Assembly: GCF_000507245.1 (NCBI RefSeq)
Contig: NC_023035.1
Coordinates: 3,391,570-3,455,569 of the forward strand
Length of the DNA: 64,000 nt
Reading direction: 5' to 3'
Origin: Salinispira pacifica
GTDB lineage: Bacteria; Spirochaetota; Spirochaetia; DSM-27196; Salinispiraceae
Shown here: positions 52,203 through 61,222 of the stretch, in pieces
Layout of the letters: each line of letters starts with the position of its first letter
Position numbering within the stretch: position 1 is the first letter of the stretch
Translations under genes and position numbers: made by a program
The notes under the pieces: model-generated
Told to the model about the DNA's origin: nothing
The model's database searches: none
What the model saw: the letters and a program-made list of their open reading frames with translations, nothing else

Positions 52203-54269
52203 ATGTCTCAATCACTGAAAATATCACCGTTTATTTCGAAAATTTACCCGGCAGACACAGCACCTGAGGCGGAACAGAAGCTCAATAAACTCCTTGAGAC
52301 CCATGAGGAAAAACTCAGGGACGCCCAAAAGCGCTTTCAGGCAGGTGGCGAGGTGAAAGACTCTGGTGGGCCCGGTTCCGGCGGAGCCTCTGCGGCCTCA
52401 GCGGGGGTTGCAGGGCGGGCTGCAGAGAACATTAACAGAAGCAGGCTGCCGTTGAGTGAAGAAGACGCATTTGTGATCTGCTATGGGGACAGTTTTCTTC
52501 TGGGGGATGAGCCCGCCGACCCGGATCAGCGCAAAAATGCGGCTTTGGGAGTGGGCGGCGGCATTGATGAAGACGGTACACTGCACTCTGAAGCACCGGA
52601 AGACCGGCGTCACCTGAAAGCATTGGCTGCATTTGCTGAAAGGCATTTGAAGGATGTGGTGAGCGGTATTCATATTCTGCCCTTTTTCCCCTACTCTTCG
52701 GATGACGGGTTTTCCATAATTGATTACTACCGGGTCAATCCCGATCTGGGAGACTGGAAGGATATCAACCGGATTGCATCGGATTTCCGGCTCATGGCCG
52801 ATCTGGTGCTTAATCATTGTTCAGCAAAAGGCCCCTGGTTTCAGGCGTACCTGAAGGGAGACCCCGAATACCAGGGTTTTTTTATTGATCTGCCTGAGGA
52901 CAGCGATGTAAGGGATATTGTACGGCCACGGACCCATCCGCTGCTGACGCCGTTTAAGGCCACAGACCCGGAGAGCGGAAAGGCAATCACACGCCATGTA
53001 TGGACCACATTCAGCGCCGACCAGGTGGATCTGAATTTCGGGCATCCCGGCACACTGATACAGATGATCGATGCCATTCTGTTCTTTATCGAACAGGGAG
53101 CTCAGGTGATCCGACTGGATGCCATCGCGTACCTTTGGAAGGAGTTGGGCACACCATCCATCCATCATGAGAAAACCCACCTGGTTGTTCAGCTGTACCG
53201 GCATATTCTGGATGTGCTGGCACCCTGGGTGGTACTTATCACCGAAACGAATGTCCCGCACCGGGAGAATATGAGCTATTTCGGCAACGGGGTGAATGAA
53301 GCCCACATGATTTACCAGTTCAGCCTTCCGCCCCTGATATTCGATGCGTTTCTCCGGGGCGATGCTTCGCATTTGAGAGACTGGGCTCGAACCATTCCCA
53401 GCGGCAATCCGGGTCCGGTTGGGTACCACAGCACCTATTTCAATTTCTGCGCCAGTCACGACGGTATCGGGGTTACCCCCGCCCACGGGATCCTCAGCGA
53501 GGATGAGCTTCAGGATCTTTATGATGCCGCCGAATCCCGGGGAGGCAGAATAAGCTATAAGGCCACCCCTCAGGGAAAAATACCCTACGAATTGAACATC
53601 AACTATTTCAGTGCCATTGCAGATCCGGATCTTCCGACAGATATTCGGGTGAAGAAATTTCTTGCAAGCCAGGCGGTGCTTCTCTCCCTGGCAGGGGTGC
53701 CGGGGATTTATATCCACAGCCTCATCGGGTCGGAAAACTGGGAGGAAGGTGTGAACCTGACCGGTGCAAACCGGACCATCAACCGGCAGAAGCTGTTTCT
53801 TTCCCGTGTGGAAGAGGAGCTTGCCGACCCCGACAGTCTGCGCTCCCTGGTTTTCAGCGGATACACCAATATGATCAAAACCCGTCGAAAACAGAAGGCC
53901 TTCCATCCCGCCGGAAAACAGAGTATTCTTGATGTGGGCTCTGAAGAGGTTTTTGCAGTTCTTCGGGAATCACCCCTTCCTCCCCATGGAGGAGAGCCGG
54001 AACAGATTGTTCTGTGTTTAATCAATACATCCGCACGACCGGTAAATGCACGACTGAACCGGAATCTTGGGTACACCGGGATTGCGGGGAAGGATTCCGG
54101 ACCGGATTTCTACGATCTGCTCAGCGATCAGATGTTTTGTACCAGCCTTCAGTGTTTTGACCAGGAAGAAACCGACGGGGACACACGGGAAGACCTGAGC
54201 GAGCGAACCGCCGTTCTCAAACTTGCCCCATGGGAAGTTCTCTGGCTGGAAATACGAAGCCCCCGGTGA
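52203..54269 (+). CDS. GH13 sucrose-phosphorylase-like enzyme, possibly glucosylglycerate phosphorylase
   Basis: 688 aa from ATG 52203, after GGGAGGAAA. TIM-barrel motifs: VSGIHILPFFPYSSDDGFSI, LMADLVLNHCS, nucleophile Asp in VIRLDAIAYLWKELG, acid/base Glu in VLITETNVPHREN, and CASHDGIGVTPAHGIL. This is the GH13_18 pattern of sucrose phosphorylase, sucrose-6-phosphate phosphorylase and glucosylglycerate phosphorylase. Compared with sucrose phosphorylase (about 490-590 aa) it has an N-terminal extension with a Gly/Ala-rich stretch at about 60-85. The neighbouring GpgS makes glucosylglycerate phosphorylase the favoured activity, releasing glucose 1-phosphate and glycerate. Confidence 0.85.
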   Translation: MSQSLKISPFISKIYPADTAPEAEQKLNKLLETHEEKLRDAQKRFQAGGEVKDSGGPGSGGASAASAGVAGRAAENINRSRLPLSEEDAFVICYGDSFLLGDEPADPDQRKNAALGVGGGIDEDGTLHSEAPEDRRHLKALAAFAERHLKDVVSGIHILPFFPYSSDDGFSIIDYYRVNPDLGDWKDINRIASDFRLMADLVLNHCSAKGPWFQAYLKGDPEYQGFFIDLPEDSDVRDIVRPRTHPLLTPFKATDPESGKAITRHVWTTFSADQVDLNFGHPGTLIQMIDAILFFIEQGAQVIRLDAIAYLWKELGTPSIHHEKTHLVVQLYRHILDVLAPWVVLITETNVPHRENMSYFGNGVNEAHMIYQFSLPPLIFDAFLRGDASHLRDWARTIPSGNPGPVGYHSTYFNFCASHDGIGVTPAHGILSEDELQDLYDAAESRGGRISYKATPQGKIPYELNINYFSAIADPDLPTDIRVKKFLASQAVLLSLAGVPGIYIHSLIGSENWEEGVNLTGANRTINRQKLFLSRVEEELADPDSLRSLVFSGYTNMIKTRRKQKAFHPAGKQSILDVGSEEVFAVLRESPLPPHGGEPEQIVLCLINTSARPVNARLNRNLGYTGIAGKDSGPDFYDLLSDQMFCTSLQCFDQEETDGDTREDLSERTAVLKLAPWEVLWLEIRSPR

Positions 54270-54502
54270 TTCCCCCCTGGAAGTCAGAAGCTGCGTAACT
54301 GCAATGAGTGCGTAACACTAATGAGATGGATAACCTGAGTAGTGTCCGTTAGGCGGATTATCACTGCTGCCTGTACTTTGAGCATGTTCGGGCATTGTGC
54401 ATGTACAGGCCCTGTACCTGTCTTACCGGTTTACGCTGCCGCTTACGACGCCGTCCATAGCCGGGCTGCGCCTGCATAGATTTCACCAAGGAGGAGTATC
54501 CA

Positions 54503-55711
54503 ATGAAATTCCCATCCCGGCTGAAGCCGATCACCGACAGACTGTCCGAATACAGCGAGGGCATCCGTTCCATGCGGGAACAGATTATCACCAATTCCAT
54601 TCTCATCGGACAGGTCCCCCCCATCTCAGTGAATGTGAAACAGGATGAGGTGGAGCATAAAAACACCAATCTCCGGGTTCGAACCTTTCTTGAGCGGCTC
54701 TCCGAAGTGGGACTTCACGAGGCCGCCACCGATACTGCGGGTAACGCAGTGGGGCTTATCAAAGGGGAAGGAGAGCGGGAAGGCTGCATTGTTGTGGCCG
54801 CGCATATGGATACCGTGTATCATTTCGACCAGGAAACCCATCTCTCAATAGACAGCAACAGCATCAGCGGTCCGGGTATCATCGACAACTCGATCAGTCT
54901 GGGGGTGCTCCTGAGTCTGCCGGAAATCCTGAATCATCTGGCTTTGAAGTTCAATTCTGATATCGTTCTGCTGGGTCTGAGCGAATCACTGGGAGAAGCC
55001 AATCTCCGGGGGATTCGTGAATTTCTCAAGCATTGGCGCCGCCCCATCAAGGGAGCAGTAATCCTGGAGGGTGCCGAGCTTGGGCGGCTCAATTATTTTT
55101 CCCGCTCAATGATCCGGGCAAATATCAACTGTGAAATCCCCATGATTTCCGGCTGGGAAAACAAGTACGGGAACAACGCCATTATCATTCTGAACGAAAT
55201 TATCAACAGAGTTCTTGAGATTCACCTTCCCCAGAGGCCCCAGACCCAGATCATCATCGGAAAGATCAAGGGAGGCATCAAGCACGGGGACCTGGCCCTT
55301 TCCTCCAGCCTGGGTCTGGAAATTGAATCCACCTCCGACGAGCTGGTTCAGCAGATATTTTCAAAAATTGAAGATATCGTGGATACGGGGAAGCACGAAA
55401 ATCTGGTGGATATCACCCTCACCCCCCTATCAAACGTTCATGCGGCCCGGCTGGAGTACACCCATCCTCTGGTAAAAACCGGGGTTGCCTGCCTTGAGGC
55501 ATTGGGAGTGAAACCGGTGATCGAATCAAGCGAATCCGAGCTTTCCATTTTTCTGGGGCACAAGATTCCCGCCATCACGGTGGGGGTAAGCCACGGAGAA
55601 AACTATCATACGGAAAACGCCCAGATTGAGATCGACCCCATATTCAAGGGGATTGCCCAGATCGTGGGCATTATTGAGGCAATAGATAAGGGGATCATCG
55701 ATGAGCAGTAA
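54503..55711 (+). CDS. M20/M42-type metallopeptidase-like protein
   Basis: 402 aa. Metal-site motifs: VVAAHMDTVYHF (His, Asp) at about 98-109, GPGIIDNSISLGVLLSL (bridging Asp), LSESLGEANLRG and ILEGAELG (acidic residues), and VGVSHGENYHTENAQIEID near the end (His). The fold is thus an M20/M28/M42 aminopeptidase or deacylase type, and no signal peptide is seen. The stop overlaps the gpgS start by 11 nt, so it is coupled to that gene. Whether it cleaves a peptide or acts on a glycerate-linked compound is unknown. Confidence 0.82.
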   Translation: MKFPSRLKPITDRLSEYSEGIRSMREQIITNSILIGQVPPISVNVKQDEVEHKNTNLRVRTFLERLSEVGLHEAATDTAGNAVGLIKGEGEREGCIVVAAHMDTVYHFDQETHLSIDSNSISGPGIIDNSISLGVLLSLPEILNHLALKFNSDIVLLGLSESLGEANLRGIREFLKHWRRPIKGAVILEGAELGRLNYFSRSMIRANINCEIPMISGWENKYGNNAIIILNEIINRVLEIHLPQRPQTQIIIGKIKGGIKHGDLALSSSLGLEIESTSDELVQQIFSKIEDIVDTGKHENLVDITLTPLSNVHAARLEYTHPLVKTGVACLEALGVKPVIESSESELSIFLGHKIPAITVGVSHGENYHTENAQIEIDPIFKGIAQIVGIIEAIDKGIIDEQ

Positions 55712-56765
55712 CACACAGAGCTGGCTTCAGCACAACACATATCATCACTCTGATTTTGCAGATATCCGGAAGCTGGTGGAGATGAAGAAGAAAAAAGGTC
55801 TGACCATTTCACTCTGCCTGCCCACCCTGAATGAAGAGAAGACCATCGCCAAGGAAATTATCATCATGAAGTCGGAACTGATGCTCCGTTATCCGCTTCT
55901 GGATGAAATTGCCGTCATCGATTCGGGCTCCACTGACAACACCGTAGAGATCGCGAAAAGCTACGGCGTGGACGTACATCTTGCCGACGACATTCTCCCG
56001 GATATGGAAAAGTTCAAGGGGAAGGGTGAGAACCTCTGGAAGGCTCTATATGTATTGAAAGGTGATATCATCGTCTATATTGATGCTGATATTAAAAATA
56101 TCCATCACCGTTTTGTCTATGGATTGCTGGGCCCCCTGCTGATGCGGGAGGATGTACGGTATGTGAAGGCTTTTTACGACCGCCCTCTGAGCATCGATGC
56201 CCGCCAGGTTAAGCCCACAGGAGGGGGAAGAGTTACCGAACTGGTGATCCGTCCCCTTTTCAGCCTGTTCACCCCCCAGCTCAGCCAGATTATTCAGCCC
56301 TTAAGCGGTGAGTACGCCGGGTACCGGGACGTGCTTGAACAGGTAAGCTTCCCCATCGGCTATGGTATTGAAACATCCATGCTTCTGGATATTTACGAGC
56401 GCTGGGGCATGGAGATTATGGCCCAGGTCGATCTTGATAAACGGGTGCACCGGAACCAGGACACCATAGCCCTGGGACGGATGGCATTCGGAATCATGCA
56501 GACCTTTCTGAAGCGGATCGAGAAGCTGGGTCTGGTGAATATCAACACCGAAATGTTCGATGAGATGCTCCAGCATGCCATCCAGGAAGGCAGCTATGAG
56601 AAGATCAGCACCGAAATGCGGGCCAAAGAACGCCCTCCCATGATCACCATCCCCGAGTATCAAAAGACATTTTACCCCCAGGGGCTTCCCGCCGACCGGG
56701 AAGACAAGGCCAAGGGAGGGGCCAGGAAGGCCAGTTCGGGCAAAAAATCCGGCAGCAAATCATGA
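55701..56765 (+). CDS. gpgS: Glucosyl-3-phosphoglycerate synthase
   Basis: 354 aa. The start HHSDFADIRKLVEMKKKKGL then TISLCLPTLNEEKTI is the GpgS/GT81 signature. The donor site DSGSTDNT and the metal motif YIDADIKNIHH (DxD) are followed by GGGRVTELVIRPLFSLFTP, PLSGEYAGYRDVLEQ and KRVHRNQD. It transfers glucose from an NDP-glucose to 3-phosphoglycerate, the first step to glucosylglycerate, a compatible solute and, in mycobacteria, a primer. The C-terminus is a Lys/Ser-rich tail (KGGARKASSGKKSGSKS). It overlaps the peptidase gene by 11 nt and the next glycosyltransferase by 4 nt. Confidence 0.93.
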   Translation: MSSNTQSWLQHNTYHHSDFADIRKLVEMKKKKGLTISLCLPTLNEEKTIAKEIIIMKSELMLRYPLLDEIAVIDSGSTDNTVEIAKSYGVDVHLADDILPDMEKFKGKGENLWKALYVLKGDIIVYIDADIKNIHHRFVYGLLGPLLMREDVRYVKAFYDRPLSIDARQVKPTGGGRVTELVIRPLFSLFTPQLSQIIQPLSGEYAGYRDVLEQVSFPIGYGIETSMLLDIYERWGMEIMAQVDLDKRVHRNQDTIALGRMAFGIMQTFLKRIEKLGLVNINTEMFDEMLQHAIQEGSYEKISTEMRAKERPPMITIPEYQKTFYPQGLPADREDKAKGGARKASSGKKSGSKS

Positions 56766-58450
56766 AAGTTGCGTTCATCCACTTCCACCTGAAACCCGGC
56801 GGCGTAACCAGAGTGATCCAGCAGCAGATATCAATCTGTGAACAGATGGGCTGGGACTACTGCGTACTTGCAGGGGAAAACCCCCTGGATATTCCCAATG
56901 TCCTTACCCTAAGCGAACTCCACTACGACCTGCACCGCAGCGGTCTGGGAGAAGGAAACCCCGCAGCCGTCCTGGCCGGGCGTATTCACAGCGCCATTTC
57001 ACATTTTTTCCGCTGTCATGAAAGCGGAAACGGTAAGGAAGCAGGCGAACCAGATACCACCTCCAGACCCGGTAACCCTGACCCGGCTGTAGGTCGCGAG
57101 ACCTCCGATAACGCAGAAAACTCCGAGAATGCAGAAGACTCCGGGAACACCGAATACACCCACAGCTGTGCAGATGTGATTCATGTGCATAATCCGACCC
57201 TTGCGAAAAACAGCGATCTCCTGCCGGCGCTGAATATTCTGAAACAGCAGGGTCACCCCCTTTTTTTCCAGATACACGATTTCGCAGAGGACGGCCGTCC
57301 CACGGTATATTCTTCCGCCACCTATCCTGCCGACGTACACTACGGATGCATCAACAGCAGAGATGCAGAGTACCTGGAAAAAGCGGGACTGCAGACTGAG
57401 CGGCTGCACCTGCTGCCCAACCTGGTGAGCCCCCTCCCCGGTGCCCCGGAACCTGGAGCCCCTCTTCCCCCCGCCCCCGGACGGCAAAATGCCAGGGGCT
57501 CCGGGAGAGACCGAACCCGACGCTTTGCTCTGTACCCGGTACGGGGCATTCGAAGAAAAAATCTGGGAGAAATTCTCCTGCTTTCACTGCTTTATGATGA
57601 TCTGGATTTCGGTATAACCCTTGAACCCAACAATCCCGCGGATATGCCCTCATACCGCTTCTGGGAATCCCTTGCACATGAACTGGATGCACCGGTGTAC
57701 TTTAATACTGCAAAACACCAGCAGTTTGAACAGGCCCTTGCAAAGGCCGACTTTTTTATCACCACCAGCGTACAGGAAGGGTTCGGCTTCACCTTTCTGG
57801 AACCGTGGACACTGGGGAAACCGGTAGCCGGAAGAAAAATTCCCTACGTACACAAGGATTTCACAGAAAGCGGAATGATCATGGATCACTTCTACGATGA
57901 AATTCCCGTACCCGTCTCAATGGTGGACTTCGAGCTCTTCAGACAGGAATGGCTGGCAGAAACAAGCCGCCGCCTGAGCCGCTTCAGAATTGCCCTGAGA
58001 AACCAGGAACTGGACAAGGGAGCCGCCCGCACCCAGGAAATAACCGGAACACTGGGAAACCGTTTCCATGAGCTTTACGCATCCGCTTCCCATGTGGATT
58101 TTGCCCGTCTGGACAGGGAAAATCAGGCTTCCGTGATCCGAACCCTTGCTGCTTCCCCGGAACAGCGGGAACAGCTGCTCTCGCAGGTCCCTCTCCTTCA
58201 GGGCTGTCCATTCACCGGCTGCCTGGAGCAGATGAACCCGATTATCAGCCGCAATCACGGCATGGTGTACCAGACCTACGGGGAGGATCAGTACGCACAG
58301 CGTCTGGAAGGGATTTACCAGGTGGTGATGCAAGATGCGAACGCTGCCGTTCCCGCTGCACCGGAGCCGAAATCGACGGTGCTGGACAAGGAGCAGCTGC
58401 TTTTTTCTTTTCTGGATCCGTCACAGGTTTTCCTGGTAGCCTCTCTGTAA
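56762..58450 (+). CDS. Glycosyltransferase (GT4-like) in the glucosylglycerate cluster
   Basis: 562 aa. The N-terminus MKVAFIHFHLKPGGVTRVIQ is a standard GT-B opening, and the C-terminal half has SVQEGFGFTFLEPWTLGKPV (the E-x7-E region). The middle contains a low-complexity stretch (ENSENAEDSGNTEYTHS, about 115-140) and a Pro/Gly-rich stretch at about 222-240. The last about 100 residues have no known match. It overlaps gpgS by 4 nt, so the two are made together. Possible roles are adding a second sugar to glucosylglycerate or building a related glycoside; which one cannot be seen. Confidence 0.8.
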   Translation: MKVAFIHFHLKPGGVTRVIQQQISICEQMGWDYCVLAGENPLDIPNVLTLSELHYDLHRSGLGEGNPAAVLAGRIHSAISHFFRCHESGNGKEAGEPDTTSRPGNPDPAVGRETSDNAENSENAEDSGNTEYTHSCADVIHVHNPTLAKNSDLLPALNILKQQGHPLFFQIHDFAEDGRPTVYSSATYPADVHYGCINSRDAEYLEKAGLQTERLHLLPNLVSPLPGAPEPGAPLPPAPGRQNARGSGRDRTRRFALYPVRGIRRKNLGEILLLSLLYDDLDFGITLEPNNPADMPSYRFWESLAHELDAPVYFNTAKHQQFEQALAKADFFITTSVQEGFGFTFLEPWTLGKPVAGRKIPYVHKDFTESGMIMDHFYDEIPVPVSMVDFELFRQEWLAETSRRLSRFRIALRNQELDKGAARTQEITGTLGNRFHELYASASHVDFARLDRENQASVIRTLAASPEQREQLLSQVPLLQGCPFTGCLEQMNPIISRNHGMVYQTYGEDQYAQRLEGIYQVVMQDANAAVPAAPEPKSTVLDKEQLLFSFLDPSQVFLVASL

Positions 58451-58458
58451 CCGCTATA

Positions 58459-58602
58459 CAGTGCACGGAAGCTTGTGAAAAGCTGCAGTTTTCAGATTTT
58501 TTTCTGTTCAGACCGCTACTGATAGCAGTGTGATAATATGCAACGCTACATCAAGAGTAGCATTGGCGGCGAATTTTTCGCTCCACAAGCTTCCGTGCAC
58601 TG
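58459..58602. mobile_element. MITE 3 (144 bp)
   Basis: Same ends and size as MITE 1 (CAGTGCACGGAAGCTTGTG and inverse), with interior GACCGCTACTGATAG and GTGATAATATGCAACGC matching it with a few changes. TA flanks both ends (CTATA before, TAAAA after), a possible 2-bp duplication. It lies between the stop of the glycosyltransferase gene (8 nt) and the HAD gene. Confidence 0.87.
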
Positions 58603-58632
58603 TAAAAAGACCACCAAGGGAGAGCTCTACTG

Positions 58633-59634
58633 ATGAATACAGGAAAAACCGGGTCAAACCAACAACTCATCTCACAAATATTTCTGGAAGAACAGGAAGA
58701 CCTCCGTCCGCGTAAGCTTCGGGAGAACCCTTCCCATCTTGGCCGATACACTTTAGATGGCCGCCCCGTTCTCACCAGCCAATACACTGCGGAGGATCTG
58801 GGCACTTCGTCTGACGGCTTGAGCCCGGTTCCCCCCGCGGGACCGGTCGATGCTCTGGTGTTCGACATCTACGGTACTCTGATGATTTCCGCCAGCGGAG
58901 ACATCAGTCTGGGAGAGGATACTTCGTCCAGGGAATCACGTCTGATGAAGCTGCTGGATGAGTATGATATCGACATGGAGCCGTCCAGGCTCATCGGGCA
59001 GATGAAGGACCGGATTATCCGTGTTCACCGGGAGATGCAGGCACAGGGAGTTGACTATCCCGAGGTTGAGATTCGCAGTATCTGGGCGTCGCTGGAAGCC
59101 ATGGAGCATCTTGGAGAAGAGGATATTTCTCTGTTTGCCGCCGAATACGAAGCGCTGGTAAACCCAGTCGCCCCCATGCCGGGCCTTGAGAAGGTTCTCA
59201 ACTGCGCCAGAGCAGCGGGCATCCCTATGGGGATCGTATCCAACGCCCAGTTTTACACCCCCGCAATGTTCAGAGCATTTACAGGGAAGTCCCTGCTGCA
59301 GCTGGGCTTCCATCCCGACCTGATGATTTTCAGCTACCAGGAGGGGTTCGGGAAGCCCAGTACCGTTCTCTACAAGAGGCTAGCTGAGAGGCTTGAGCGA
59401 CTTCAGCACCCGGGGCACGGTATGCGGTCAATTCCCCCTGCCCGTTGTCTCTATGTGGGAAACGATATGCTCAAGGATGTGTGGGCGGCGGCTCAATGCG
59501 GGTTTCAGACGGCACTGTTCGCAGGGGACGCAAGAAGTTACCGCCCCCGGCAAGAAGATGTACGCTGTAGCAGCTTGCAAGCCGATTATGTAGTATCTAA
59601 ACTTGAAGATATCTGTCTGCTTTTTCGCAGCTGA
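58633..59634 (+). CDS. HAD-family hydrolase, candidate glucosyl-3-phosphoglycerate phosphatase
   Basis: 333 aa. The first about 70 residues are an extension without a known domain. HAD motif I is DALVFDIYGTLM (nucleophile Asp, with Tyr in the usual second-Asp place as in haloacid-dehalogenase-like members). Motif II is GIVSNAQFYTPA, motif III the lysine in GFGKPSTVLYKRL, motif IV CLYVGNDMLKDVWAA. Its place after gpgS suggests removal of the phosphate from glucosyl-3-phosphoglycerate, the second step to glucosylglycerate, which needs a separate phosphatase (GpgP). MITE 3 sits just upstream. Substrate is inferred only from context. Confidence 0.75.
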   Translation: MNTGKTGSNQQLISQIFLEEQEDLRPRKLRENPSHLGRYTLDGRPVLTSQYTAEDLGTSSDGLSPVPPAGPVDALVFDIYGTLMISASGDISLGEDTSSRESRLMKLLDEYDIDMEPSRLIGQMKDRIIRVHREMQAQGVDYPEVEIRSIWASLEAMEHLGEEDISLFAAEYEALVNPVAPMPGLEKVLNCARAAGIPMGIVSNAQFYTPAMFRAFTGKSLLQLGFHPDLMIFSYQEGFGKPSTVLYKRLAERLERLQHPGHGMRSIPPARCLYVGNDMLKDVWAAAQCGFQTALFAGDARSYRPRQEDVRCSSLQADYVVSKLEDICLLFRS

Positions 59635-59710
59635 CGGCGGGAAGGCGGTTTTTACCATAACGATTCGTCGTTAAGTGTACGAAAATATCGATGGTCCCTG
59701 AGGAGTGTAT

Positions 59711-61000
59711 ATGTATGTTCGCGGTTTGAGTAGTGAAGTGAAGAATGTGGGGTTTATCTCAACCCGGTTTCAGGGAACCGACGGGGTCAGTCTGGAAACG
59801 GACAAGTGGATTACCGTCCTTGAGGGGATGGGATTCGACTGTTTTTTCTTCGCCGGTTTGTCCGACTGGGACCCCGAACGGACAATGGTGGCACCCGAAG
59901 CGTTCTGGGAACACCCGGATGTTGCAGAAGTACAGCGGGAAGTGTTCGGAACCACCCGGAGGGATGAGTCCATCACCGGCCGGATTCACTATCTCCGGAG
60001 GCTGCTGAAGGTTCAGATTTATGAATTTATCCGTCGATTTGATATTCATATCCTTATTGTCGAAAACGCCCTGGCAATTCCCATGAATGTGCCCCTGGGC
60101 TTGGCCATTACCGAAGTGATTGCGGAGACCGGTATACCCAGCATCGGACACCACCATGATTTTTACTGGGAGCGCCCCAGATTCCTGGTGAACAGCATTC
60201 CTGAATACATCTCCATGGCATTTCCTCCCAAGATGCATTCCATGGCCCATGTGGTAATCAATTCCGAAGCCCGGAAATCCATGAGCTACCGGCGTGGTTT
60301 GAGCTCGGTGGTTATCCCCAACGTGCACGATTATCACAGCGCCGCCCCGGGAATTGATGAGTATAATAAAGATTTCCGGAAGGCAATCGGGGTGGCCGAC
60401 GACGATATCCTCATTCTCCAGCCCACCCGCATCGTGGCCCGCAAAGGTATTGAGCATGCAATTGAGCTGGTGAACCGGATGAAAAATCCGAAGGCCAAAC
60501 TCCTGATCAGTCATAAAGCGAAGGATGAAGGGAAAGAGTATTACGAACGGATCGTGGATTACGCCAAACTGATGAATGTGGATCTGATCATCCGTCCGGA
60601 CATTGTGGGGGCTGAGCGGGGAAAAAACAGCGATGGACATAAGATGTACAGCCTCTGGGATATTTATCCCCATGCGGATTTTGTTACCTATCCTTCCACC
60701 TATGAGGGTTTCGGAAATGCATTTCTGGAAGCCATATATTTCCGTAAGCCCCTGATGGTGAACCGTTATTCAATTTTTATTCAGGATATCGAACCACTGG
60801 GCTTCGATGCCATTGTAATGGACACCTACATTACCGACAGGGAAGTCCAACAGGTAAATGATGTGCTGAACAAACCGGAAAAAACCAGGGCCATGGTGGA
60901 TAAAAACTATGAGTTGGCGAAGGAATACTTCAGCTACAATATCCTTGAACAGAAGCTCCGGACGGTTCTTCTGAACTTTGGAATCGTCGGCCATGAGTAA
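59711..61000 (+). CDS. GT4 glycosyltransferase
   Basis: 429 aa from ATG 59711, 7 nt after GAGGAG; a GTG at 59705 is too near the ribosome site. GT-B fold: N-terminal VGFISTRFQGTDGVSLETDK, then LQPTRIVARKGIEHAIELVN and ADFVTYPSTYEGFGNAFLEA (E-x7-E). It opens with a long N-terminal Rossmann half that names no sugar. Located at the end of the glucosylglycerate cluster, it could add a further glucosyl or mannosyl residue. No transmembrane helix is seen. A gap of 222 bp separates it from the next gene. Confidence 0.85.
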   Translation: MYVRGLSSEVKNVGFISTRFQGTDGVSLETDKWITVLEGMGFDCFFFAGLSDWDPERTMVAPEAFWEHPDVAEVQREVFGTTRRDESITGRIHYLRRLLKVQIYEFIRRFDIHILIVENALAIPMNVPLGLAITEVIAETGIPSIGHHHDFYWERPRFLVNSIPEYISMAFPPKMHSMAHVVINSEARKSMSYRRGLSSVVIPNVHDYHSAAPGIDEYNKDFRKAIGVADDDILILQPTRIVARKGIEHAIELVNRMKNPKAKLLISHKAKDEGKEYYERIVDYAKLMNVDLIIRPDIVGAERGKNSDGHKMYSLWDIYPHADFVTYPSTYEGFGNAFLEAIYFRKPLMVNRYSIFIQDIEPLGFDAIVMDTYITDREVQQVNDVLNKPEKTRAMVDKNYELAKEYFSYNILEQKLRTVLLNFGIVGHE

Positions 61001-61035
61001 TACAGACAGATGATTGTACGTCCGAGCCCTTCCCA

Positions 61036-61100
61036 ATGGATTGACAAGCCTCTCACCATGGATGGTCAAGCCTCTCACCTCTGATGGACAGGACCTCAAC
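61036..61100. repeat. Degenerate 22-bp direct repeat
   Basis: CAAGCCTCTCACC occurs at 61045-61057 and 61067-61079 with a third, weaker copy (GATGGACAGGACCT) near 61083-61096. It lies between the GT4 gene and the PP2C gene, upstream of where the latter's promoter should be. Function unknown. Confidence 0.6.
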
Positions 61101-61222
61101 ATTTATGGACGGCATCCGGAATAAAAAGTAATTGATTGAATTCGCCGGATTCTCAGGGTATAATCACCAAAATTTCCCCCTCGTAAAGGGACAGTACCAG
61201 CTTCAGAAGCACAGGGTTAACT

